35,335 nt of DNA from DATHBP01 sp035296085 (lineage in GTDB: Bacteria; Actinomycetota; Actinomycetes; Propionibacteriales; Nocardioidaceae): NCBI GenBank assembly GCA_035296085.1, contig DATHBP010000054.1, positions 1-35,335 of the forward strand, in the 5' to 3' direction. A program made the translations under genes and the position numbers. The notes beneath the pieces were generated by a model, which was given only the letters and a program-made list of their open reading frames with translations, was not told the DNA's origin and made no database searches. Below are positions 1-7,130 of the stretch, one piece after another. The stretch's first letter is position 1; every line of letters begins with the position of its first letter.

Positions 1-818
1 GAGTTCTTGAGCCTATCGACGGCCGGGCCGGCGAGGACCGGGTGAGTGACCGCGCAGATCACAGCCGCAGCGTCGTTGTCCGCGAGAACCTGGGCGGCCT
101 GGGTAATGGTGCCGCCGGCGGTGATCATGTCGTCGATCAGCAGGCAGACCCGGCCCCTCACCTCGCCGATGACCTCGCGCACCTCGATCTTGTCGGCGAC
201 GTCTGGGTCGCGGCGCTTGTGGATGATCGCGAGTGGCGTGCCGAGCCGGTCGGTCCACTGATCTGCGACGCGGACCCGCCCGGCGTCCGGAGACACCACG
301 GTCATGTTCGCTGTGTCGTACTTCTCCTTGACGTATGACGACAGCAGTGGGAGCGCGTGCAGGTGGTCGACGGGCCCGTCGAAGAAGCCCTGCAGCTGGC
401 CGGCGTGCAAGTCGACCGCCATCAACCGGTCTGCACCTGCGGTCTTGAACATGTCCGCCATCAACCGCGCCGAAATCGGCTCCCTGCCCCGGTGCTTCTT
501 GTCCTGACGGGCATATCCGTAGTAGGGCATTACCGCCGTGATGCGCTTCGCCGAAGCCCTCTTCAGTGCGTCGACCATGATCAGGTGCTCCATGATCCAC
601 TCGTTGATCGGCGCACAGTGGCTCTGGATCACGAAGGCGTCGCATCCGCGTACCGAGTCCTGGTAGCGCACATAGAGCTCCCCGTCTGGGAAGTTGCGCA
701 GCGTCGTCGGGACCACTTCCACGCCGAGCAGCTGTGCGACCTCCGCGGCAAGACCGGGGTGCGCGCGTCCCGAGAACAGCATGAGGTTCTTCTCGTTAGG
801 GCGCTTGATGCTGCTCAC
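1..818 (-). CDS. prs: Ribose-phosphate pyrophosphokinase (PRPP synthase), 3' end cut by window
   Basis: Makes 5-phosphoribosyl-1-pyrophosphate from ribose 5-phosphate and ATP, the precursor for nucleotides, His, Trp and, in actinobacteria, decaprenyl-phosphoryl arabinose. The frame reads MSSIKRPNEKNLMLFSG, then the family segments NFPDGELYVRY, PYYGYARQDKKHRGREPIS, VDLHAGQLQGFFDGPVDHL, a flexible loop with KRR, and the PRPP-binding loop LLIDDMITAGGT. About 272 residues are present of roughly 320-330, so the C-terminus lies outside the window. The start is GTG at 818-816, which overlaps the glmU stop as GTGA, so the two genes are translationally coupled. glmU-prs pairing is conserved in actinobacteria. 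The function is certain; only the end is missing. Confidence 0.96.
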   Translation of the reverse strand, partial: MSSIKRPNEKNLMLFSGRAHPGLAAEVAQLLGVEVVPTTLRNFPDGELYVRYQDSVRGCDAFVIQSHCAPINEWIMEHLIMVDALKRASAKRITAVMPYYGYARQDKKHRGREPISARLMADMFKTAGADRLMAVDLHAGQLQGFFDGPVDHLHALPLLSSYVKEKYDTANMTVVSPDAGRVRVADQWTDRLGTPLAIIHKRRDPDVADKIEVREVIGEVRGRVCLLIDDMITAGGTITQAAQVLADNDAAAVICAVTHPVLAGPAVDRLKN

Positions 819-2269
819 GGCTGGTTCTCCTCGTCCGGCGTGGTCTGCTCTCGGGCCAGCGCGGCGGCCCGCGCTGCCGGGGTGCCGGCGCGCTTGCGCG
901 CGACCCAGTCCTCGATGTTTCGCTGCGGCCCCCCCGACACCGCCAAGGCGCCGGGCGGGACGTCGCGGCGCACGACGGTGCCGGCGCCCGTCGATGCACC
1001 GTCGCCGATCTCCACCGGTGCGACGAAGGTGTTGTCCGAGCCGGTGTGGCAGTGGCTGCCGACGCTGGTGCGGTGCTTGGTGACGCCGTCGTAGTTAGCG
1101 AAGATCGTCCCAGCGCCGATATTGGTGCGCTCGCCGATCGATGCGTCGCCGACGTAGGACAGGTGCGGCACCTTGGCCCCCGGGGCGATGTCGGCGTTCT
1201 TGGTCTCGACGAACGTGCCGATCTTGCCGGACTCTCCGAGCCGGGTGCCCGGCCGCAGGTAGGCGAACGGCCCCACGCTGGCGCCGGCGCCGACGATGGC
1301 TTCACTGCCATGCGTACGGACGACGCGCGCGCCTGCACCGACCTCGACGTCGGTGAGCGTGGTGTCCGGACCAATCACCGCGTCTCGGGCAACGGTCGTG
1401 CTCCCATGGAGCTGTACGCCCGGCAGCACAGTGACATCGGCGTCGAGGCGGACGGTAACGTCGAGCCAGGTGCTCGCCGGGTCGACCACGGTCACGCCCG
1501 AGCGCATAGCGTCTGCGAGTAGCCGCCGGTTGAGCTCGCCGCCCAGCCGGGCGAGCTGGGCACGGTCGTTCACGCCCTCCGTCTGCCATGGGTCGTCACA
1601 GGTCACGGCGCCAAGGCGATGGCTGGCCGCGCGCGCAAGCGCGAGGACGTCGGTGAGGTAGAACTCAGCCGCCGCGTTGTCGGGCCGGACCTGCGGAAGG
1701 GTCGCCGCCAGCACAGCCGCGTCGAAGGCGTAGATGCCCGAGTTGATCTCGGTGATGCAACGCTGCTCCGGTGTGGCGTCCTTGTCCTCGACAATCGCCT
1801 CGACTGCTCCTGTTTCGTCGCGCACCACCCGGCCGTAGCCAGTGGGATCGGGGACTTCAGCGGTCAAGACCGTGACTGCGTTGACACCGCGCTGGTGCTC
1901 TGCAAGCAGCCCGCTCAGCGTCGCCGGTGCGAGCAGTGGAGTGTCGCCGTACGTCACGATGACAGTGCCGGCGAGCGCGGGCAGCTCCTCGAGCGCACAG
2001 CGCACCGCGTCCGCGGTACCTCGAGGTTGTGGTTGCACGGCCACCCGCAACGAGAGCGCCAGGTCGCGCAGGTGCTCCTCGACCGCAGGGCTGTCCGCCC
2101 CTACCACGACCAGGAGGTGCTCGGGTTCGAGCGCTGCGGCTGTGTGCACCGCGTGTCCGATAAGGCTTCGTCCGCCGATTGGATGCAGGACCTTGGTCTT
2201 CGAGGACTTCATCCGGGTGCCCGACCCTGCCGCCAAGACGACGAGCGCCGCCAGACGATCAGCCCTCAC
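815..2269 (-). CDS. glmU: Bifunctional GlmU: UDP-GlcNAc pyrophosphorylase / GlcN-1-P acetyltransferase
   Basis: Cytoplasmic enzyme that acetylates glucosamine-1-phosphate and couples it to UTP, giving UDP-GlcNAc for peptidoglycan. The N-terminal nucleotidyltransferase shows LAAGSGTRMKSSKTKVLH near residue 10 (K where most homologues have P before KVLH) and YGDTPLL. The C-terminal half is a left-handed beta-helix acetyltransferase with hexapeptide turns and the segment GAGTIFANYDGVTKHRT. The start is GTG at 2269-2267, because AGGGAG lies 7 nt upstream and the protein then begins VRADRLAALVVLAAGSG as in the family; the open frame continues upstream through a tandem repeat and into the tRNA, which is not coding. 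Length is 484 aa, normal for actinobacterial GlmU. It overlaps prs by 4 nt. Confidence 0.97.
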   Translation of the reverse strand: MRADRLAALVVLAAGSGTRMKSSKTKVLHPIGGRSLIGHAVHTAAALEPEHLLVVVGADSPAVEEHLRDLALSLRVAVQPQPRGTADAVRCALEELPALAGTVIVTYGDTPLLAPATLSGLLAEHQRGVNAVTVLTAEVPDPTGYGRVVRDETGAVEAIVEDKDATPEQRCITEINSGIYAFDAAVLAATLPQVRPDNAAAEFYLTDVLALARAASHRLGAVTCDDPWQTEGVNDRAQLARLGGELNRRLLADAMRSGVTVVDPASTWLDVTVRLDADVTVLPGVQLHGSTTVARDAVIGPDTTLTDVEVGAGARVVRTHGSEAIVGAGASVGPFAYLRPGTRLGESGKIGTFVETKNADIAPGAKVPHLSYVGDASIGERTNIGAGTIFANYDGVTKHRTSVGSHCHTGSDNTFVAPVEIGDGASTGAGTVVRRDVPPGALAVSGGPQRNIEDWVARKRAGTPAARAAALAREQTTPDEENQP

Positions 2270-2286
2270 GCGCCAGCTCCCTGATC

Positions 2287-2316
2287 GGTCACCGGTGCTG
2301 CGGTCACCGGTGCTGC
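2287..2316. repeat. Perfect 15-bp tandem duplication between tRNA-Gln and glmU
   Basis: The unit GGTCACCGGTGCTGC occurs twice with no mismatch (2287-2301, 2302-2316). Each unit holds the 8-bp palindrome CACCGGTG, so two palindromes sit 15 bp apart in the leader about 20-45 nt upstream of the glmU start. It could be a simple slippage duplication or a paired protein-binding site. Confidence 0.9.
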
Positions 2317-2329
2317 GGATGGGGGTCGC

Positions 2330-2407
2330 TCCCCGGGTAGGAGTCGAACCTACGTCGCTTGTCCGCATTCAAAGTGCGGCGGGCCCTACCGACAGACCAA
2401 CCGGGGA
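2330..2407 (-). tRNA. tRNA-Gln (anticodon TTG), with unusual D and variable regions
   Basis: On the minus strand the 7-bp acceptor stem TCCCCGG/CCGGGGA, anticodon arm CCGCA-CTTTGAA-TGCGG (anticodon TTG) and T arm GTAGG-TTCGACT-CCTAC are all perfect. The D arm (GGTC ... GGTA ... GGCC) carries extra bases, and nine bases (ACAAGCGAC) lie between the anticodon and T stems where four or five are usual. CCA is not encoded. A Gln tRNA beside glmU is also found in M. tuberculosis. It probably heads the glmU-prs transcript, since glmU starts 60 nt downstream. Confidence 0.78.
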
Positions 2408-2538
2408 TCATTCCCGCCAAGCCTACGAGACGACGTGTCCACGGCCGGGACGCTCGGGGTGCAGGTCACGGGCACGGTCGTGGTGCAGGTCACGACAGGG
2501 GGCCGACGGCAGGTATCGCGGCTGAGACGCCGGTGGGC

Positions 2539-2569
2539 TATCGTTGTAACCTACGACACCGTAGGTTAC
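2539..2569 (+). promoter_or_regulatory. Putative promoter and TetR-type operator of the desaturase operon
   Basis: A perfect 9-bp inverted repeat GTAACCTAC-GACACC-GTAGGTTAC spans 2546-2569. A -10-like TATCGT lies just before it (2539-2544), so a start of transcription near 2551 would fall inside the repeat and a bound repressor would block initiation. The first gene starts 87 nt downstream. The size and symmetry fit a TetR-family operator, and the likely ligand is the TetR protein at 3652-4317. No good -35 is visible. Confidence 0.65.
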
Positions 2570-2655
2570 GGCTGCGTAGGAAGAGCCGCACCCACCGCCG
2601 GCCGCACGTTCGATGCAGCGGCCGCCTCAGCACAGCTTCGAGGAGCGCCCAGCTC

Positions 2656-3645
2656 ATGACAGCACCCACCGCCTTGGCAGACGCCCCCACCGTCACCGAC
2701 GACTCCCCGATCCTGGTGGAACCTGTCGACCAGGCGACTCTCGGCGGCGACACGCAGTCGCGCACCGAGCAGATCCTGCTAGGCGTCTTCATCGCCGTGC
2801 CGTTCCTCGCGGTGATGGCGGCTGTCCCGGTCGCCTGGGGCGGCTGGCTGGGCTGGCGTGACGTGATCATCGCGCTGGTGATGTATGAGATCACCGGGCA
2901 CGGGATCACGGTGGGATACCACCGGTACTTCACGCACAAGTCGTTCAAGCCCAACCGGCCGTTGAAGATCGCCTTGGCGATCGCCGGCAGCCTCGCGATC
3001 CAGGGGCCGGTGGTGCGCTGGGTGGCTGACCACCGCAAGCACCACAAGTTCTCCGACCGCGACGGTGACCCGCACTCCCCCTGGCGCTACGGGGAGACGG
3101 TTCCCGCACTCGTCAAGGGCCTCTTCTACGCGCACATGGGCTGGCTGTTCGACCCCGAGCAGACTCCGCAGCGCCAGTACGCACCCGACTTGCTCAAGGA
3201 CAAGGACATCGTGCGGATCTCGCGCGCCTTCCCCGCGCTGGTCGCCGTGTCGCTGCTGCTCCCCCCACTGGTCGGCGGGCTGTGGTCGATGTCGTGGCAG
3301 GGCGCGCTCACAGCGTTCTTCTGGGGTTCGCTTGTCAGGATCTCGCTCCTCCACCACGTCACCTGGTCGATCAACTCGATCTGCCATGCGGTCGGCCAGC
3401 GCCCTTTCAAGAGCCGCGACAAGTCGGGAAACGTCTGGTGGCTCGCCATCCCGTCTTTCGGTGAGTCCTGGCACAACCTGCACCACGCCGACCCCACCTG
3501 CGCCCGCCACGGTGTGCTGCCCGGGCAACTCGACACCTCGGCTCGCTTCATCTGGCTCTTCGAGAAGCTCGGGTGGGTGAGCAGCGTCCGTTGGCCGGTC
3601 AAGGAACGCATCGAGTCCAAGCGCGCCATCCCAGCGCGCGCCTAG
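2656..3645 (+). CDS. Membrane acyl-CoA delta-9-type fatty acid desaturase
   Basis: Di-iron membrane enzyme of the stearoyl-CoA desaturase family (as DesA3 of mycobacteria), inserting a cis double bond in acyl-CoA to tune membrane fluidity. All three histidine boxes are present: HRYFTH, HRKHH and HNLHH. Hydrophobic spans flank them: ILLGVFIAVPFLAVMAAVPV, then the region around VIIALVMYEI, and later FPALVAVSLLLPPLVGGLW. The start is ATG at 2656 (MTAPTALADAPTV) with AGGAG 10 nt upstream; open frame upstream of it includes the operator and is not coding. Length is 329 aa, normal for the bacterial branch. The TetR gene follows after 6 nt, so the pair is an operon. Electron donor genes are not in the window. 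Confidence 0.93.
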   Translation: MTAPTALADAPTVTDDSPILVEPVDQATLGGDTQSRTEQILLGVFIAVPFLAVMAAVPVAWGGWLGWRDVIIALVMYEITGHGITVGYHRYFTHKSFKPNRPLKIALAIAGSLAIQGPVVRWVADHRKHHKFSDRDGDPHSPWRYGETVPALVKGLFYAHMGWLFDPEQTPQRQYAPDLLKDKDIVRISRAFPALVAVSLLLPPLVGGLWSMSWQGALTAFFWGSLVRISLLHHVTWSINSICHAVGQRPFKSRDKSGNVWWLAIPSFGESWHNLHHADPTCARHGVLPGQLDTSARFIWLFEKLGWVSSVRWPVKERIESKRAIPARA

Positions 3646-3651
3646 GACCGA

Positions 3652-4317
3652 GTGACCCAGCGCCCGGACGGAGCCAACAGCAAGCGGCACACTCGGGCGC
3701 GCATGACGAGCGCGGAGCGACGCGAGCAGCTCATCGTTACGGCCCGGTCGCTGTTCGGTGAGCGCGGGTTCGAAGGCACCTCCATCGAGGAGATCGCCGC
3801 CCGAGCCTCGGTGTCCAAGCCGGTGGTCTATGAGCACTTCGGCGGCAAGGAGGGCCTCTACGCGGTAGTTGTTGACCGGGAGGTGCGTCTCCTGCTGGAG
3901 CGCATGCGCGCCGCGCTGACGGCGGGCCACCCTCGCGAACTGCTCGAGCAAGCGGCACTCGCGCTGCTGGACTACATCGAGGCATCGTCGGACGGCTTCC
4001 GCATTCTCGTCCGTGACTCACCGCTCGGCTCTGCCCGCGGGAGCTTCGTGAGCATCATCAGCGACGTGGCCAGCCGCGTCGAGCACATCCTGGGCGAGGA
4101 GTTCGCCGACCGGGGTTTCGATCCGAAGACTGCGCCGATGTACGCGCAGATGCTGGTCGGCATGGTGGGGACGACCGGCCAGTGGTGGCTGGACGCTCGC
4201 AAACCGGGAAAGCGCGAGGTCGCTGCCCACCTGGTCAACCTGGCCTGGCACGGCCTGTCCGGCCTTGAGCCGAACCCCACACTGGTGACCCGCGCAGACA
4301 ACGCACCGCCGAAGTAG
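3652..4317 (+). CDS. TetR/AcrR family transcriptional regulator
   Basis: Residues 21-70 form the TetR DNA-binding domain, with helix-turn-helix segment TSIEEIAARASVSKPVVYEHF and the usual FGGKEGLY continuation. The C-terminal part is the all-helical ligand and dimer domain. The start is GTG at 3652, 6 nt after the desaturase stop, so the gene is cotranscribed with its probable target. By position next to glmU and the Gln tRNA it corresponds to Rv1019 of M. tuberculosis. It is inferred to bind the palindrome at 2546-2569 and to control the desaturase and itself, probably in response to an acyl-CoA or fatty acid; the ligand cannot be read from the sequence. Confidence 0.92.
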   Translation: MTQRPDGANSKRHTRARMTSAERREQLIVTARSLFGERGFEGTSIEEIAARASVSKPVVYEHFGGKEGLYAVVVDREVRLLLERMRAALTAGHPRELLEQAALALLDYIEASSDGFRILVRDSPLGSARGSFVSIISDVASRVEHILGEEFADRGFDPKTAPMYAQMLVGMVGTTGQWWLDARKPGKREVAAHLVNLAWHGLSGLEPNPTLVTRADNAPPK

Positions 4318-4331
4318 CGCCCTGTCCCTCG

Positions 4332-4377
4332 GCGATGAGTAGAGCGGGTCGCCCGGGCGGCCATCGGGCCTCATCGC
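4332..4377. terminator. Possible bidirectional terminator hairpin between convergent genes
   Basis: GCGATGAG (4332-4339) pairs perfectly with CTCATCGC (4370-4377), and the enclosed 30 nt contain the self-complementary GCCCGGGC. It lies in the 76-bp gap between the converging TetR and VOC genes. There is no T-run on either side, as is common in high-GC actinobacteria, so termination activity is inferred. Confidence 0.42.
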
Positions 4378-4393
4378 TCGGGTGCTCGGGCGC

Positions 4394-4747
4394 TCACGCC
4401 ACGGACAGGACCTCGACGCGGTTGCCGTGTCCGTCCGCGGAGTAGAAGCGGCGATAGCCCGGGAAGGCGTCGTCCCAGCGCACCGCAAAGTCGCAGGCCG
4501 CGACGCGGGCCGCAACCGCCTCGACGTCGTCGACCAGCAGCGCCGGGTGAGCCTTGCGAGCCGGGGTGAAGCCCTCCTCCACTCCGACGTGAATTTCACA
4601 GCTCCCGTCGCGAAACCACACACCGCCCCGGGCTGCGAGCGCCGCGGGCTTGGCTACCTCGGTCATGCCCAGCGCCGCGGCGTAGAAGTGTCGAGCTGTG
4701 TCCTCGCCGCCGGGCGGGCAGGACACCTGGACATGGTGCAGCCTCAC
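4394..4747 (-). CDS. VOC-superfamily (glyoxalase/dioxygenase-like) protein
   Basis: A 117-aa single-domain protein with the beta-alpha-beta-beta-beta repeat of the vicinal oxygen chelate fold: MRLHHVQVSCPPG with candidate metal ligand H4 or H5, FYAAALGM, GVWFRDGSCEIHVGVEE in the middle, and RRFYSADGHGNRVEVLS at the end, where the family usually places a Glu ligand (VEVL). The substrate is unknown; this family includes many lactoylglutathione-lyase-like proteins whose activity cannot be told from sequence. It starts inside the stop of the methyltransferase gene (ATGA overlap, 4744-4747), so both are made from one mRNA and are presumably under TamR control. Confidence 0.88.
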   Translation of the reverse strand: MRLHHVQVSCPPGGEDTARHFYAAALGMTEVAKPAALAARGGVWFRDGSCEIHVGVEEGFTPARKAHPALLVDDVEAVAARVAACDFAVRWDDAFPGYRRFYSADGHGNRVEVLSVA

Positions 4748-5574
4748 CGCTCATCCCCCTCTCGCCGCGCGACCGCGAAGACGCGCCGGAACGGCAGCAG
4801 GGTGCCGTGCGGCCCGGCGGGGTACGCCGCCGCCAGCCGATCGCCGTACTCCTGCTCAAACTCGGTGCGGGCGGTGAGCGGCAGGGCCTGCAGGACTGGC
4901 CGCGCTCCCGTCCCGGAGATCCAGCGGAGGACGGGGTCTGGGCCAGACAGCACATGCAGATAGGTCGTCTCCCAGGCATCGACTGTGCAGCCGGAGTCCT
5001 GCAGAACGCCGAAGTAGTCGGCGGGATCGTGCGCCGCGGGATAGCCGACGCCGTCCAGGTGGGCGGCGAACCGCTCGTCAGCCGCCAGGTCCCGCAGCAG
5101 GGTGTGGCTCGGCTGGCCGAAGTTGCCAGGCACCTGCAACGCCAGCCAGCCACCACGACGGACGAGCTGCACCAACGTGCGGAGGAGCTGCAGGTGACCG
5201 GGCACCCACTGCAGGGCCGCGTTCGTCACGAGCACATCGACCGGCTGGCGCGGCCGCCAGCCGCGAAGGTCGGCGTGGACGAACTCCAGCCGGCCAGGTC
5301 GTGCGTGCTCGGCAGCGGCAGCGACCATGCTGGCCGAGCTGTCCACGCCGTCCACCTGCGCGTGCGGCCAGCGCTCGGCCAGCGCGGCGGTGAGCTGGCC
5401 AGGGCCGCAGCCAAGATCCACGACGTACGCGGGGCTCTGCGCACCCACGCGCGCAAGCAGCTCGAAGAACGGTCGGGACCGCTCGTCGCGAAAGCCGAGG
5501 TAGACCTCTGGATCCCACAAGTGCTGCAATCTACGGCGCTCCCGAGCGGCAGCCGGCCAGCTACGACCGGACAT
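4744..5574 (-). CDS. tam: Trans-aconitate 2-methyltransferase
   Basis: SAM-dependent enzyme that methylates trans-aconitate, a by-product of cis-aconitate that inhibits aconitase. Family signs are the N-terminal LWDPEVYLGFRDERSRPFFELL, the SAM-binding motif VVDLGCGPGQLT (about residues 50-61), DGVDSSASMV (motif II), NAALQWVPGH, and late LPLTARTEFEQEYGDRLAAAYP. The start is uncertain: ATG at 5574 lies about 10 nt after the predicted transcription start, while an in-frame TTG at 5529 has GGGAG 9 nt upstream and would begin just before the conserved WDP. The gene is divergent from a MarR regulator, as in the tam/tamR pair of Streptomyces coelicolor, with shared operators between. The VOC gene overlaps its 3' end. 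Confidence 0.92.
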   Translation of the reverse strand: MSGRSWPAAARERRRLQHLWDPEVYLGFRDERSRPFFELLARVGAQSPAYVVDLGCGPGQLTAALAERWPHAQVDGVDSSASMVAAAAEHARPGRLEFVHADLRGWRPRQPVDVLVTNAALQWVPGHLQLLRTLVQLVRRGGWLALQVPGNFGQPSHTLLRDLAADERFAAHLDGVGYPAAHDPADYFGVLQDSGCTVDAWETTYLHVLSGPDPVLRWISGTGARPVLQALPLTARTEFEQEYGDRLAAAYPAGPHGTLLPFRRVFAVARREGDER

Positions 5575-5576
5575 GT

Positions 5577-5638
5577 ATCTTGAGGTCAAGATTGTGTCGG
5601 CCGGGTGTCTTGATGTCAAGAATCCTCCGGTCTACCCT
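5577..5638. promoter_or_regulatory. Divergent tam/tamR promoter with two TamR-type operators
   Basis: Two MarR-type palindromes lie 30 bp apart, centre to centre: ATCTTGA-GG-TCAAGAT (5577-5592, perfect 7-bp arms) and TCTTGA-TG-TCAAGA (5608-5621, perfect 6-bp arms). For tam (minus) a -35 TTGACA (5619-5614) lies inside the second palindrome, and after exactly 17 bp comes CACAAT (5596-5591), touching the first. For tamR (plus) TTGATG (5611-5616), also in the second palindrome, precedes TACCCT (5633-5638) by 16 bp, and GTG follows after 6 nt. Occupation of both sites would silence both promoters, as described for TamR-like MarR proteins. Confidence 0.8.
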
Positions 5639-5644
5639 GCTCGG

Positions 5645-6163
5645 GTGGAGGACGAGGTCGACCGGCTCGTCAGGGCCTGGAAGCGCGAGCGTCCGGACCT
5701 AGACGCCTCGCCCATGCAGGTGCTCTCCCGCGTCACGCGCCTGGCCCACCATCTCGACCAGGCCCGCAGCCAGGTCTTCTCCCGCCACGACCTTGCGCAG
5801 TGGGAGTTCGACGTGCTCGCCGCTCTCCGGCGGTCGGGCCGGCCCTATCAGCTCTCCCCGGGGCAACTGCTGAGGGAGACGCTGGTCACGAGCGGAACGA
5901 TGACCAACCGGCTCGACCGCCTCGAGTCCAAAGGCCTGCTGGCGCGGTTGCCCGACCCCGGGGACCGTCGTGGCGTCCTGGTTCGGCTCAGTGCCGATGG
6001 CCGCCGGCGAGTGGACGCCGCGATCGCAGGTCTGCTCACCGAGGAGCGGGCCTTGCTCGCGGGGCTCGACGCGGCCGACATGAGGCGGCTCGCCGACCTT
6101 CTGCGCAGGTTGGTCGCGCCGTTCGACGACCGTGCCCACGAGTCGCCGACGACCCTGCGCTGA
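5645..6163 (+). CDS. tamR: MarR-family regulator, TamR-like
   Basis: A 172-aa winged-helix regulator. Residues about 70-125 carry the MarR core: LSPGQLLRETLVTSGTMTNR as recognition helix region, LDRLESKGLLARLPDPGDRR leading into the wing, then VLVRLSADGRRRVDAAI. The long N-terminal helix (VEDEVDRLVRAWKRERPDL) is typical of the UrtR/TamR-like subgroup that binds anionic metabolites. The start is GTG at 5645, 6 nt after the TACCCT box, suggesting a leaderless mRNA; an upstream ATG at 5574 would place the operators in coding sequence and is rejected. Divergence from tam and the operator pair support TamR. Its known relatives respond to trans-aconitate and citrate. Confidence 0.9.
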   Translation: MEDEVDRLVRAWKRERPDLDASPMQVLSRVTRLAHHLDQARSQVFSRHDLAQWEFDVLAALRRSGRPYQLSPGQLLRETLVTSGTMTNRLDRLESKGLLARLPDPGDRRGVLVRLSADGRRRVDAAIAGLLTEERALLAGLDAADMRRLADLLRRLVAPFDDRAHESPTTLR

Positions 6164-6221
6164 CCTCTTGCCGCGTAAAGGGCGCCATCGCCAGCACATC
6201 GGGCGCAGGAGCAGTGACGCG

Positions 6222-7121
6222 TCAGCCCGCTACGCGCGCGCCGGGGACCGGGCCATAGGCGCGCACTACCGACCGGCACAGGCCAGCACCGCTGAGGTGG
6301 ACGGCGATGTCGAGTGCATGCTCCTCGTCGGCTGCCAGGAACATGCAGGTTGGTCCCGAGCCGGACACCATCGACCCCAGCGCCCCGCGTTCATCGCCCG
6401 TAGCGAGCAGCTGGCGCAGCCGCGGGCGCAGCCGTAGCGCGGGCTCCTGCAAGTCGTTGCACAGCACCTGTCCGAGCGCATCGGCGTCCCCGGATCGCAG
6501 AGCGCTCATCACCTCGGGCGGGATCCCCGGCTCAGCCACTGGCCGACTCCGCCGTCCGCGGTCGAGCTCGGCATAGACCGACGCCGTCGGCAGCCCATGT
6601 TCGGCGAAGGCGAGGACCCACCGGTACGTGCCGCGGGCCAGCGCAGAATGCACGCTCTCCCCGCGTCCCGCGCCGATCGCCGTACCCCCCACGAGGCAGA
6701 ACGCGACGTCGCTGCCGAGCTCGGCAGCTAGCTCGAGCATCTCGGCACGTGTCGCGCCACATCCCCACAGTGCGTCGCACGCGACCAGGGCGGCGGCGGC
6801 ATCGCTGCTGCCGCCGGCCAGGCCTGCCGCCGCGGGGATCGCCTTGCGGATCCGCAGCGCGGCGCCCGACAGGATGCGATAGCGCTTCGCCAGCACCCGC
6901 GCGGCCCTGACGGCAAGATTCTCCTCGCCAAGCGGTACGCCCGCCGCCTCACGACCCGAGACCGTCACGCCAACGTGCCCGTCTGGCGCTTCGACGGCGC
7001 TCACCTCGTCGTACAGGCTGACCGCGTGGTAGACGGTGGCCACGTCGTGGTAGCCGTCCGGCCGCGGCGGGCCTACCGCAAGTGCCAGGTTGAGCTTGGC
7101 GGGTGCCCTCACGGTGACCAT
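6222..7121 (-). CDS. ispE: 4-diphosphocytidyl-2-C-methyl-D-erythritol kinase
   Basis: Fourth step of the MEP pathway: ATP-dependent phosphorylation of CDP-methylerythritol on the way to isoprenoids (quinones, undecaprenyl phosphate). GHMP kinase fold: N-terminal VRAPAKLNLAL, DGYHDVATVYHAV, the glycine-rich ATP motif IPAAAGLAGGSSDAAAAL (residues about 95-112), LGSDVAFCLVGGTAIGAGRGE, and C-terminal GSMVSGSGPTCMFL. Length 299 aa is standard. The start is ATG at 7121, 9 nt after the rsmA stop, giving the actinobacterial order rpfB-rsmA-ispE. It ends 58 nt from the convergent tamR gene. Confidence 0.96.
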   Translation of the reverse strand: MVTVRAPAKLNLALAVGPPRPDGYHDVATVYHAVSLYDEVSAVEAPDGHVGVTVSGREAAGVPLGEENLAVRAARVLAKRYRILSGAALRIRKAIPAAAGLAGGSSDAAAALVACDALWGCGATRAEMLELAAELGSDVAFCLVGGTAIGAGRGESVHSALARGTYRWVLAFAEHGLPTASVYAELDRGRRSRPVAEPGIPPEVMSALRSGDADALGQVLCNDLQEPALRLRPRLRQLLATGDERGALGSMVSGSGPTCMFLAADEEHALDIAVHLSGAGLCRSVVRAYGPVPGARVAG

Positions 7122-7130
7122 CGCGGCCGT

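Noticed and set aside
2270..2368. Upstream extension of GlmU
   Set aside because: It reads through the tandem repeat and into the Gln tRNA; GTG 2269 has a good Shine-Dalgarno and the correct family start.
5573..5644. Earlier ATG start for tamR
   Set aside because: It would make both operator palindromes coding sequence; GTG 5645 follows the -10 box and begins at the family's first helix.
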